The notes under the pieces are model-generated. The model did not search any database, was not told the DNA's origin, and saw only the letters and a list, made by a program, of their open reading frames with translations. Of a DNA stretch of 28,084 bases, positions 15,163 to 24,100 are shown piece after piece (the stretch's first letter is position 1; each line of letters begins with the position of its first letter). Position numbers and translations under genes: made by a program. This DNA comes from DYTO01 sp040757795 (GTDB taxonomy: Archaea; Hadarchaeota; Hadarchaeia; Hadarchaeales; Hadarchaeaceae), in NCBI GenBank assembly GCA_040757795.1, contig JBFLWG010000008.1, forward strand, positions 1 to 28,084, given 5' to 3'.

Positions 15163-15573
15163 TCACTCCCCCATTACAAATACTGTTAGTTTTCTGGTCC
15201 TGGGGCCGTCCTCCTCTATCACAAGGAAGCTCTGCCATGTCCCCCTGACCACCCGCCCGTCCACTATCGGCAGCACCCTGGAGGAACCTATGAAGGCCGA
15301 CTTCAGGTGGGCGTGGGCGTTGTCATCAATCCTGTCGTGCTGGTAGCTGCCGCGTTGGGGCGCGAAATCCTCGAGCTTGTTCAGAAGGTCCTCTTTGATG
15401 CCGCTTTCGTCCTCGTTAAGGACAAGCGCCGCCGTCGCGTGGGGGAGCTGGACGAGCAAAAGCCCGTTTTTTATTTTTGACTCTCTCACGGCCGACAAGA
15501 CCTCGTCTGTCACGTCCAAAACATCGCGGGACCTTCTTGTGGAGATGACCAGATCTTTGGACCATGTGCGCAC
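15163..15573 (-). CDS. YjbQ/UPF0047 family protein
   Basis: The 136-residue protein matches the compact UPF0047 (YjbQ) family over its full length. It has the histidine-containing motifs PHATAALVLNEDE (around 45-57), NAHAHLKSAFIGSS (around 85-98) and GTWQSFLVIEEDGPRTRKL (around 111-129). Members have been described as secondary thiamine-phosphate synthases in bacteria. The natural role in archaea is not settled, and I infer nothing more. I chose the GTG start (GTGCGCACATGG) because GGTGAT lies five bases upstream. A TTAAATAG box near 15601-15608 is the probable promoter for this gene and the exonuclease after it. Confidence 0.9.
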   Translation of the reverse strand: MRTWSKDLVISTRRSRDVLDVTDEVLSAVRESKIKNGLLLVQLPHATAALVLNEDESGIKEDLLNKLEDFAPQRGSYQHDRIDDNAHAHLKSAFIGSSRVLPIVDGRVVRGTWQSFLVIEEDGPRTRKLTVFVMGE

Positions 15574-15642
15574 AATATCACCATTCTCCAGTATCGTTTC
15601 GGCTATTTAATTTTCGCAAATGTATTTTGACAATCAGATTGC

Positions 15643-15669
15643 GTGGGTTAGAATCCCGTCCGGCCCGCC
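15643..15669 (+). pseudogene. tRNA 3'-end remnant (T arm and acceptor strand), possible attachment-site scar
   Basis: GTGGG-TTAGAAT-CCCGT (15643-15659) has the shape of a tRNA T arm, and GGTTAGAATCC differs from the box-B consensus GGTTCRANTCC at one base. It is followed by seven bases CCGGCCC, a G and CC, as in an acceptor strand, discriminator and CC. No complementary GGGCCGG or D and anticodon arms lie in the 70 bases upstream, so this is only a 3' fragment. It sits exactly where housekeeping genes give way to the glycan/surface cluster. Confidence 0.4.
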
Positions 15670-15677
15670 TTCGAGAG

Positions 15678-15685
15678 ATAAATAG
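15678..15685 (+). promoter_or_regulatory. TATA-like box for the epimerase-led glycan unit
   Basis: ATAAATAG lies 28-35 bases before the epimerase ATG, giving a short leader that includes GGAGG at 15705-15709. Confidence 0.5.
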
Positions 15686-15712
15686 ACCTGAGTTGAATGA
15701 TTTGGGAGGAAC

Positions 15713-16645
15713 ATGAAGGTTCTGGTCACGGGAGGGTGCGGCTTCGTGGGCTCAAACCTTGTGGACCTGCTGATGGAGCGCGGGCACTCGGTGACGGTGC
15801 TCGACAACCTGTCCAACGGCAACATGGCCAACATCAAGGCCCACCTCAAAAACAAGAGATTCAGTTTCATCAAGGGGGACATCCTGAGCAAAAATGCCGA
15901 GGACGCGCTTTCGGGCGTGGACGCGGTGGCCCACGAGGCCGCCATCATCAGCGTCCCCTTCTCGATAAAAAAACCGGAACTGACTCACAAGATAAATGTT
16001 GACGGGACGAGGCACCTTCTCGAGGCCAGCGCCGATGCCGGGGTCAAAAGATTTGTTTACGCCTCGTCATGCGCGGTTTATGGTGACCAGAAGAAGATGC
16101 CGATATCGGAGGATGCCCCACTGAAGCCTCTCTCACCCTACGCAGAATCGAAGCTGGCGGCCGAGAAGAGCTGCGTCGGGTTTTACAAGCGGCAGGGGCT
16201 TTCCACCATCTGTCTCAGATACTTCAACATCTACGGGCCGAGACAGTCGGGCGGGGAGTACGCTGGGGTTATGATGAAGTTCATGGAGCGGCTGAAAAAC
16301 AACGAGCCGCCCATAATCTACGGCAACGGGAAGCAGACCCGGGACTTCGTCTACGCCGGGGATGTCGCCGAAGCCACTCGCCTTGCTTTGGAATGTGAAA
16401 CAGGAGGTGGGGAAGTGGTGAACATAGGTACTGGGAAGAGAACGGACATAAACCAGCTTTGCGACATTTTTCTCGACCTGACTGGGAACAAGGGGCTGAA
16501 ACCCTTCCGCTGGACGGCGAGGGGGGGTGACATCCTGCACAGCCTGGCGGACATCTCCAAGGCTAGGGAGCTACTCGGGTTCAGGCCGAAGGTCGGGCTC
16601 AGGGATGGGGTCAAAAAACTTCTCGAAAGCTACGGGGGTTGGTGA
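15713..16645 (+). CDS. NAD-dependent nucleotide-sugar epimerase (extended SDR, GalE-like)
   Basis: This 310-residue enzyme belongs to the extended short-chain dehydrogenase group and should interconvert nucleotide sugars such as UDP-hexoses for glycan assembly. The NAD-binding GGCGFVG is at 7-13 and D31 begins DNLSNG. The catalytic Ser lies in YASSCAVYG (S118/S119), with Y143 and K147 in SPYAESK. The C-terminal substrate domain includes RYFNIYGPRQ and TRDFVYAGDVAEA. The exact sugar (galactose, glucuronate or N-acetyl form) cannot be fixed from sequence. GGAGG is three bases before the ATG. The next gene starts inside its 3' end, so they are coupled. It opens the rightward surface-glycan unit. 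Confidence 0.93.
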   Translation: MKVLVTGGCGFVGSNLVDLLMERGHSVTVLDNLSNGNMANIKAHLKNKRFSFIKGDILSKNAEDALSGVDAVAHEAAIISVPFSIKKPELTHKINVDGTRHLLEASADAGVKRFVYASSCAVYGDQKKMPISEDAPLKPLSPYAESKLAAEKSCVGFYKRQGLSTICLRYFNIYGPRQSGGEYAGVMMKFMERLKNNEPPIIYGNGKQTRDFVYAGDVAEATRLALECETGGGEVVNIGTGKRTDINQLCDIFLDLTGNKGLKPFRWTARGGDILHSLADISKARELLGFRPKVGLRDGVKKLLESYGGW

Positions 16646-17321
16646 AATCAAGGTCTGGATAGTGATGCCAGCACACAACGAGGAGAAGGCGATTGGGGGG
16701 GTCCTCGACTCTCTGCGCAAGGAGGGCTTGCGAGACGTCATAGTTGTAGACGACGGCTCAAAGGACAAGACGGTAAAAATTGCCGAGTCCAAAGGCGCTA
16801 CCGTCATCAGGCACGAGAAAAACCGCGGGCTGGGGGCGGCGCTGCGGACGGGGCTTTCGAAGGCCAGGGAGCTGAAGGCCGATGTCGCGGTGACGTTCGA
16901 CTCTGACGGCCAGCACGACCCGAAAGCCGTGCGGGAGCTCGTGAACGCTGTCGACGGCGCGGACCTTGTCATTGGCGCGAGGCGCTTCGTCAACATCCCC
17001 ATGAACAAGAGGATAGGGAACTTCGGGCTCAACTTCATAACAAGGATGCTGGGGGGGCCGCTTGTGGACTCGCAATCAGGGATGAGGGCCTTCAGCCGCA
17101 AAGCCCTTGACGCCATCAGAATCATGAGCGACCGCTATGTCGTGTCCTCCGAGATCGCCATCCAAGCCAAGAGGGCGCGGCTCAGGATAAAGGAGGTCCC
17201 GGTCTGCTGCTACTTCACGCAATACTCGAAGGCGCGGGGGACTACTATAATGAGCGGGCTGAGGATCACAATCGAGCTGGTCAGGCTGAGGCTGGCGATG
17301 TTCCGAGCTGGTCGCCGGTGA
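16605..17321 (+). CDS. GT2 glycosyltransferase, DPM1/dolichol-phosphate sugar synthase-like
   Basis: The protein is about 238 residues with one GT-A domain. Its landmarks are VWIVMPAHNEEKAIGGVLDSL, VIVVDDGSKDKT, the DxD-type metal site TFDSDGQHDP, and the DPM-like acceptor region VDSQSGMRAFSRKA. Enzymes of this kind transfer a sugar from a nucleotide donor to a polyprenyl (dolichyl) phosphate on the cytoplasmic side, for N-glycosylation or lipid-linked glycans. No C-terminal membrane helices are present, as in the short soluble type. The start is uncertain: ATG 16605 overlaps the epimerase by 41 bases, while an ATG in VMPAHNEE would be too short. The donor and lipid are inferred from the family only. 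Confidence 0.88.
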   Translation: MGSKNFSKATGVGEIKVWIVMPAHNEEKAIGGVLDSLRKEGLRDVIVVDDGSKDKTVKIAESKGATVIRHEKNRGLGAALRTGLSKARELKADVAVTFDSDGQHDPKAVRELVNAVDGADLVIGARRFVNIPMNKRIGNFGLNFITRMLGGPLVDSQSGMRAFSRKALDAIRIMSDRYVVSSEIAIQAKRARLRIKEVPVCCYFTQYSKARGTTIMSGLRITIELVRLRLAMFRAGRR

Positions 17322-17378
17322 CTGCAGGAAAAGCTTTTCAAATTCCCCCGGAATCTGTTCAGATGACCGAAATGCCGC

Positions 17379-17386
17379 CTTTTAAG
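17379..17386 (+). promoter_or_regulatory. TATA-like box before the radical SAM gene
   Basis: CTTTTAAG lies about 48 bases before the radical SAM ATG, within a 109-base gap after the GT2 gene. The gap also holds the palindrome GAAAAGCTTTTC (17328-17339), which may act as a terminator-like stem after the GT2 stop. Confidence 0.35.
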
Positions 17387-17430
17387 AGGCTCGTGAGGCC
17401 AGTTGGTTGTGAGGTTGAAGGGGCCAAGAC

Positions 17431-18933
17431 ATGAAGACCCAGCTGATTTATCCGCCCATGACCCTGCTACCGTTCGAAAAGCCGCGGGTCGTGCCGCCGC
17501 TCGGGATAGCATACATCGCGTCCTACCTACAGGAGAACGGCCGGGAGGTCAGGATATTGGACACCGTCGGCAGCGGGTGGAGGACGCAGGAGCCCATACG
17601 CCGCGACGGCCAGACTTTCAAAAGAGTCGGCCTTTCCCCGGCGGAGATAAAGCGCGAGATATCCAAGTGGTCGCCTGATGTCGTCGGCATAAGCTGCCTC
17701 TTCTCTGCCCAGGCCCACAACGCCCACCAGGTCGCAAAGCTGGTGAAGGAGGCGGACAAAGACATACTCACTGTCCTCGGCGGGGCCCACCCCACAGTGA
17801 TGCCGCAGAAGACTCTTGAATACCCGAACGTTGACTTCGTGCTGAGCGGCGAGGGGGAGATTACCTTCCTCGAGCTCCTGAAGACAATCGAGGGCAAAGG
17901 CAAACTGTCGGAGGTGAAAGGTATGGCATTCAAGAAAAACGGCAAGGCCACTGTCAACCCTTCAAGGCCTTTCATCCAGAATCTCGACTCCCTGCCCATG
18001 CCTGCCCGTCACCTTCTTCCGATGGAGGAGTATTTCAAAGCCGCTGGAGGCCACGGCGCGGCGGAGAAGAAGTCCAGGTTCACCAGCATGATCACCAGCC
18101 GCGGCTGCCCGAGGAAGTGCATCTTCTGTTCCATCCACACCATATGGGGCTACAACTGGAGGCCGCGGTCCCCAGAAAAGGTGCTGGAGGAGATAGAACA
18201 CTTAGTCACCAAGTACAGGGTCGAGGAGATACACTTTGAGGACGACAACCTGACGCTTGACCCGAAAAGGATGGAAGTCATCTGCGACGGGATGATTGAG
18301 CGGGGCTTCGACATCAGCTGGGCAACTCCCAACGGCGTGCACATTAACACACTCAACAAAGGACTGCTCAAGAAAATGAAGGACTCCGGCTGCTACTGGC
18401 TGTCATTCGGGATAGAGCACGGGGACCCCTACTTCAGGGACAAAGTCATAGGGAAGCCGATTTCCGCCGAGCATGCGAAAAATGTAGTGAGATGGTCGAA
18501 CGAACTCGGGATTTGGACGGGCGGCTTCTTCATCATCGGGCTGCCGGGCGAGAAACCCGAGACCGTCAGGAAATCCATCGACTTCGCCAAGGAGCTGGAC
18601 CTGGACTTTGCCAGCTTTTTCATCGCCACGCCCTACCCCGGGACGCCGCTTTACGAGCTGGCTGTTAATGAAGGCTACATCGAGGGGGAGCCCGACTGGA
18701 GCAGCTACAAGGTGCTGAGACCCACCATGGACATCAAGACCATGAGCAGGGCCGAGATTGCCGCTTGGCTGAAGAGAGCCAACAGGGAGTTTTACAAGTA
18801 CAGGATCATGAAGGAAATGACGCCGAGGAAGATAAACAAGCGCCTGAAGCAGGTCAGCACCAAGGACGACGCGAGGCTGGTTCTGCGGCTTGTGAAGTAC
18901 TTCGTGTCAGATGTCCTGAGGAGGGGTGACTGA
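17431..18933 (+). CDS. Radical SAM protein with N-terminal B12-binding domain
   Basis: The 500-residue protein has a cobalamin-binding-type Rossmann domain (about 1-160, with VVGISCLFSAQAHNAHQVA and VLGGAHPTVMPQ). A radical SAM domain follows, whose 4Fe-4S cysteines are C226, C230 and C233 in SRGCPRKCIFCS. Downstream are EEIHFEDDNLTLD and the GGFFIIGLPGE strand. Such class-B methylase-like enzymes methylate unreactive carbons or rearrange substrates in cofactor, lipid and sugar pathways. Its place among glycosyltransferases suggests modification of a glycan or of its lipid carrier, but that is inference. The canonical DxHxxG cobalamin motif is not visible. The tail is basic and helical. The ribosome site of the next gene overlaps its last codons. 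Confidence 0.92.
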   Translation: MKTQLIYPPMTLLPFEKPRVVPPLGIAYIASYLQENGREVRILDTVGSGWRTQEPIRRDGQTFKRVGLSPAEIKREISKWSPDVVGISCLFSAQAHNAHQVAKLVKEADKDILTVLGGAHPTVMPQKTLEYPNVDFVLSGEGEITFLELLKTIEGKGKLSEVKGMAFKKNGKATVNPSRPFIQNLDSLPMPARHLLPMEEYFKAAGGHGAAEKKSRFTSMITSRGCPRKCIFCSIHTIWGYNWRPRSPEKVLEEIEHLVTKYRVEEIHFEDDNLTLDPKRMEVICDGMIERGFDISWATPNGVHINTLNKGLLKKMKDSGCYWLSFGIEHGDPYFRDKVIGKPISAEHAKNVVRWSNELGIWTGGFFIIGLPGEKPETVRKSIDFAKELDLDFASFFIATPYPGTPLYELAVNEGYIEGEPDWSSYKVLRPTMDIKTMSRAEIAAWLKRANREFYKYRIMKEMTPRKINKRLKQVSTKDDARLVLRLVKYFVSDVLRRGD

Positions 18934-18934
18934 T

Positions 18935-20057
18935 TTGAGGATATTGATAGGGTCTGACTTCTTCTACCCGGTCCTGCCCGGCGGAGGCGAGAGGAGGATG
19001 TACGAAATCGGGAAGAGGCTGGCGAAGAAGCACGAGGTCCACGTGATAACGCGGAAGCTGAACAACCTGCCAACCTACCAGAAACACGAAAACATGCACA
19101 TCCACAGGGTCTTCGTCCCTTCAAGGAAGCCGGCTCTCGTCACGGTGATGGACAGCGTTTGTTACATGATGGGCGGCATCCTGGAGACGATGAAGCTCGG
19201 GAAGTTCGACGTTTACGCCCCACAGCACTTTTTCCCCATTCCGCCGCTGTGGACGGGCGCCAAGATGCTTGACGCCCCCGTGGTCGTGACCATCCATGAT
19301 GTGTTCNNNNNNNNNNGGTTACATGATGGCGCTCTTCGAAAAGGCTTCGATGAATATCCCCTACACAAAAGTAATAGCGGTCTCCAACTCGACCAAGGAG
19401 AAGCTTGTGGCAAGCGGCATGCCAGCGGAGTTGATTGAAATCGTGCCAAACGGCGTGGACTTGGCCACCTTCGATGCCGTGGATGCCGAAAAATCCAAAA
19501 AGAAGAGGATAATCTACGTCGGGAGGCTGATCGACTACAAGCACCTCGACGAGCTCATCACGGCTTTCTCCAAGCTAAAGATCGATGCAGAGCTTTACCT
19601 GCTGGGGGTCGGGACGGAAAGGGAAAATCTGGAGAACTTGGCAAAGAAGCTTGGGGTGGAGGCCAAGGTCAAGTTCATGGGGTTCGTCGACGACAGGAAA
19701 AAAATAGAGCTCCTGAAATCTTCCCATGTGTTCGTCCTGCCTTCGACGGTGGAGGGCTTCGGCATAGCGCTTGTCGAAGCCATGGCCGCGGGAGTGCCGA
19801 CATTGTGCACAAACATCCCGGCGCTCAGGGAGGTCACGGAGGGCGGCAAGTGCGGCGTTCTGTTCAAGGCGAGGGATGTCGACGACCTAAGGAAGAAGCT
19901 CGAGCAGCTGCTGGACGATAATAAGATGCGGGAAAAGCTATCCGGGAAAGGCTATGAGGTCGTGAAAGAGAAATATACTTGGGACACAGTGGCGGAACAG
20001 ACAGAAAAAATACTGGCCGCGGCAGCCTCTGGGGCTAAGCGGTCCCCCCGGATTTGA
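18935..20057 (+). CDS. GT4 family glycosyltransferase, interrupted by an assembly gap
   Basis: This is one retaining GT-B glycosyltransferase read in two pieces. The first piece (to 19306) begins MRILIGSDFFYPVLPGGGE and ends in VVVTIHDVF. The second (from 19317) has VIAVSNSTKEKLV, IIYVGRLIDYKHLDELI and the donor-binding PSTVEGFGIALVEAMAAGVPTL. A run of ten Ns separates them and the frame changes by one, as expected for a gap of unknown true length rather than a real frameshift. I prefer the TTG at 18935, with GGGGTGA five bases upstream; a GTG at 18926 lies too close to GGAGG. The 3' end overlaps the convergent glycosyltransferase by 23 bases. Donor and acceptor are unknown. Confidence 0.88.
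19307..19316. other. Assembly gap (ten Ns)
   Basis: Ten undetermined bases lie inside the glycosyltransferase coding region. Family comparison suggests that some residues between VVTIHDVF and the helix before VIAVSN are missing, so the true gap is probably longer than ten bases. Confidence 0.95.
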
Positions 20058-21132
20058 ACTCTTCCAATGTCTTTGCCGCGGCTGCTTTCAGATTTTCAAT
20101 CCACTTCTCTTCCGAGTGGTTTTCGGCCATTTTTTGGCAGAATTTCGGGTCGAACCTGTGTCGGCTGAAGCCCTTTATGGCTGCGACCAGGTTTTTGGCG
20201 TATGGTTTGTTTATCAAGACGCCGGTTTTGCCGGGTGTTACAGTGTATTTGAAGCCGCCCTCGTTTACCGCGATTGTAGGCTTGCCGGACGCCATAGCCT
20301 CTATCGGCACCTGCCCGAAGTCCTCGTCGACGCTGGTCTGGATGGCGGCCTTGCAGCGGGAATAGAGGTCGACCAGCTTTTCATCGGAGACCGGCCCTAT
20401 GAACTTGACGTTCTTGGGCGCGGCTTTCTTGAGAAACTCCGCGTAACCCTCGTCGTCGAAAGCTCCCACAATCAGTAGCCTTTCGTTTGGAAGCTCGCGG
20501 AACGCATCTATCTGGACCTCTACCCTCTTCGGCGGGGCTATCCTCTGGACTGAAAGGAAGAAGTCCTCGGCCTCGCGATGCCTGAACCTCTTCACGTTCA
20601 CAGGAACCCCGACCACGTCAGCGTCCCTGCCGTAGAACTTCCTTATCCTTTGCTTAGTGATCTCAGAGTTGCAGGCGAACCTGTCTATCTTCCTCACGGC
20701 CTGCTGGTCGAGCCTGCGCATGAACCAAGCCCAGGCCTGGAAAGCTTGCCGCCTCGGGGTCGAATACCTGCCCTTGATGAACTCGTAGAGGTCGTAGATG
20801 GGCCTCACCACAGTGTTCTCGAAGTGGAGCTGGGGGTGGTTCTTCTCCCTCATCCCGACGTGCTTTGCCCAGTCACCCGAGGTTATGATTAAATCGTAGC
20901 CTGAAAGGTCCATTTTCCTGAACCTGAGGATGGCCTCCAGCTGCATGAGGCCTCTGCGGCGGACGGCCAGCGGATGGTCGAAGACCTTCATCTTCCTGAG
21001 TTCCGGGTAGGTGGTATCGGGGACGTAAAGGGTGGTCCAGATGTCTGCCTTGAACCCTCTGGCCATGATTGCTGTCGACCTGTCCATGCCGCCCTTTGTG
21101 AACAGGAAGTCGTAGACTACAGCAGTTTTCAT
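20035..21132 (-). CDS. GT4 family glycosyltransferase (group 1)
   Basis: The 365-residue GT-B protein begins MKTAVVYDFLFTKGGMDRS, the usual start of group 1 transferases with a glycine-rich acceptor loop. Later landmarks are FACNSEITKQRIRKFY, FLSVQRIAPPKRVE and the donor site TSVDEDFGQVPIEAMASGKPTI. An open frame extends 12 codons upstream, but the family start fits ATG 21132, with GGTG about nine bases before. It lies 59 bases after the stop of the giant surface protein on the same strand, so it is probably co-transcribed with it and may glycosylate it or its anchor. That link is inference. The stop is TAG, inside the end of the convergent transferase. Confidence 0.9.
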   Translation of the reverse strand: MKTAVVYDFLFTKGGMDRSTAIMARGFKADIWTTLYVPDTTYPELRKMKVFDHPLAVRRRGLMQLEAILRFRKMDLSGYDLIITSGDWAKHVGMREKNHPQLHFENTVVRPIYDLYEFIKGRYSTPRRQAFQAWAWFMRRLDQQAVRKIDRFACNSEITKQRIRKFYGRDADVVGVPVNVKRFRHREAEDFFLSVQRIAPPKRVEVQIDAFRELPNERLLIVGAFDDEGYAEFLKKAAPKNVKFIGPVSDEKLVDLYSRCKAAIQTSVDEDFGQVPIEAMASGKPTIAVNEGGFKYTVTPGKTGVLINKPYAKNLVAAIKGFSRHRFDPKFCQKMAENHSEEKWIENLKAAAAKTLEEFKSGGTA

Positions 21133-21191
21133 TTGTAATGCACCAAAGTTGTTTACCCGTAGCCTCATTTATTCTTGACATTTCCAGTACT

Positions 21192-24100
21192 CTAGTCTCC
21201 CTTGCCTCGCCCGTTTCCCTGACCATTTCCATTGCTGCCGTTTTGACTACCCTCGCCTTGACTTTGGTTTCCGTTGCCCTGAGTAGAAGGCTGATTACCC
21301 TGTTCAGGAGGCGCGCTGGGCGAACCCTGTCCTCCCTGATTACTTTGTCCGCTTCCTTGGTTGTTTTGGCTGCCAGCATTTCCCTGCCCCTGGTTGCCAG
21401 ACTGCCCCGGCGGCGTCCCTCCGTGCCCCGGGTTGGACTGCGACTGCCCCTGGCCACCTTGGTTTCCATTATTCCCATGACCATTGCCTTGGCCACCGCT
21501 TCCATGGCCCGGGTCGATGACCCGGATGCTATCGGCGCCGCGGAAAGGAATCTCGTTCCACTTCCCGATGACGGTCAGCCTTACGTTGTCACCCACATTC
21601 ACCAGACCCTGCACTGCCGCCCTGTCGAACTTCACCATCAGGTCGGGCACGCCGTCATTGTCGTGGTCTCCCACTTCTGTTGGGTGCAGCTCCGCAGACA
21701 GCTCGCCTTCCATCAACGCGCCACCTTCCAGAGCAACTTTGTTTGGTGCAATGTTTTCTACTCCGAAGCCTTGCGGAAGCTCTATGTACGTGGTTATCCA
21801 CCTGCCCTGGCTGTCCAGGTTCAGGGTGTCGGGGTCGATGTCAATCACAGCCGGAATCACCGCGCAGAAGCCCTGATCCGGCTCTTCCGGCGCGTTCTCC
21901 AGATTCCCGGCCATGTCCTCCGCCGCCGTGTAGACCTCGTAGAAGCCGTAGCCCGCGGGGGCGTCGAACCTCCACGACCTCGGCGGGGCCTCCTTCGCCC
22001 CGAGCGATGCCCATTTGTCCCACTTCCTGTTGTCGGCGGAGTGGCGGTAGAAGAGTTCCACTCTCGCGACCCCGCTCCTGCCGTCAGAAGCTGCGGCCGT
22101 GATTTCAACCGGCATAGAGGTCTGCCAGTATGGCTCTATCTTGTCAGCGGAAGAAACAGGCGGCGTGGCGTCTATCCTCACTTCAACCGACTTGATTGTT
22201 TCCCGGTTGCCGGCGACATCGGCGGAGCGGTATTCGACGAGGTGTATGCCGTCTTCATGGATTGATATCGGGGCCTGGTAGGTTGCCCACTCGCCGCCGT
22301 CCACCCGGTACTCCGTAAGGTCAACCCCGCTCACGTCAGGAGTCAGGCTATTGTCGTCGGCCGCGCTTAGGGTCACAGTGACATCACTGCGCCACCATCC
22401 TGCATTTCCAACAACACCCGACAGCTCGTGGGAGGTCTCAGGCGGAAGCGTGTCAATTTTTATCTCGATTGATTTCTTATTTTCCTCGTTGCCAGCGACG
22501 TCAACAGAGTAGTAGTCCACCGAGTGAACGCCGTCGCCGCTGATGGTGAATGAATCTGAATATACCTGCCACGAGTTTCCATCAACTTGGTAAAATGTCG
22601 TGTAAACTCCGCTCAGGTTGTCCGCGGCGCTCAACACAACGTCGACTTCACCACTCCACCAGTCAGCGTTTCCTTCCTCGCCAGACAGCTCGTGGCTTGT
22701 CGAGGGCGGAGCTGTGTCAACGCCAGCCCAAGCATCCGCAGCCTCCGGGGCAGACTCAGCATTGCCGGCTTTGTCGACTGCGATTGTGTAGAATTGGTAG
22801 TGGCCGTCCCCATCTGGCGCTCCGAAATTCCACCCGTATGGCTCGTCGTTGTCCGCGCCGAACTCCTTCCACACGCCCCACGCCAGGTTGTCCGGGCTGA
22901 ACCTGTACCACAGGGTCACGCCAGCCACGCCGCTCCTGTCGTCAGACGCCCGGGCGGTTATCTTGAAAGGCAGCTCGCTTTTCCAGTGTGGTGTGATGTT
23001 TTCGACTGCGGAAACCGGCGGCTCGCTGTCCGATGCCACTGTGAATTTCCAGACGTCCGACCATTCACCGACGTTGCCCGCACCGTCGATTGCCCTCACT
23101 CGCCAGTAGTATGTGTTTTCTGGAAGAGCTGCAGCACCCGAGACAGTGCATGTATTTTCAACTAGGTCTTTCACTGCTGCAAATACAAGGTGCGGGTCCG
23201 CCGGAACCGCTTGTCCGCTGCCAACGACCGCTGTCGGCTCCGGGTAAACGTGTTTACGGGCCAGAGACCAATCCACCTTCGTTGTCACACCGCGCGCGCT
23301 CTGATGCACCAAGTTCAAAGCCGAAGGTATTTCTGTGTTGTGTGTGGTGAGAACATTATCGTCGGCGGAGAACACGATTTCTGTGCTGCTCGGTCTTTTT
23401 ATCTCGAAAACGGAGTAGCCGGACTTCCACCCGACGGAATTTGTCTCCGATCCGAGCCCCCTCGTCCTGAAATAGAGCGGCGTGGCCCCCCAGAAGATTG
23501 CGGTCTCCAAAGCATCGGACGGGTCTACAAAAGAGCTGGCGTAACCGTGCTGACTGTCGGCGTTGGGCTGTGACACCCTTGCCCTGAATGCCGTCTGCGG
23601 GCCGAACTGCTGGATTGTTCTTACCCTCTCTTTCGCCGACGAGTCAAAAAGAACAAGCTCAAACCCATTGACCTCTGGAGCCCCGCCCACGGCCACCCAT
23701 TTCCCGGTATCCAGTCCCTCCCCGGAGAAATCATCGAAAAAGTCGAATGTCATGTCCCCGCTGCTTGCCGTCGTCGCGCTTTGGTTGCCGTAGTAGGCGT
23801 AAATCGTCGTTTCACCAACTTGAAGCTGAGGCACCGCCACCCAGACGTTTGCCGAGGAAGAATCGTAGTTTTCGACCCAGTATGGAAGAAGCGTCCCGCC
23901 GTCCTCCAACGTGAACCTGATGTCGCTGAAATCCTGTTTCATGCCGGCGCAGTAGAGAACGTTGACTCTGACCTGATATTCGCTAAGCTGGCTTGTACTG
24001 GCTATAGTGACCGGCATGAAATGGTCCCAGCCAAACAAAGGCAGGGCCATGGGCATGTTTTGCTCGCTCCCAAAGCTGGCGGCCGGTTCTGGGACGCCGA

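Noticed and set aside
17362..17433. A 23-codon open frame (starting MTEMPPFKRL) whose TGA overlaps the radical SAM ATG.
   Set aside because: There is no ribosome site before it, and it is too short to judge. The overlap may be chance.
19296..19330. Frameshift that splits the glycosyltransferase into two genes.
   Set aside because: The frame change coincides with ten Ns of unknown true length, and both halves are parts of one standard GT4 protein.
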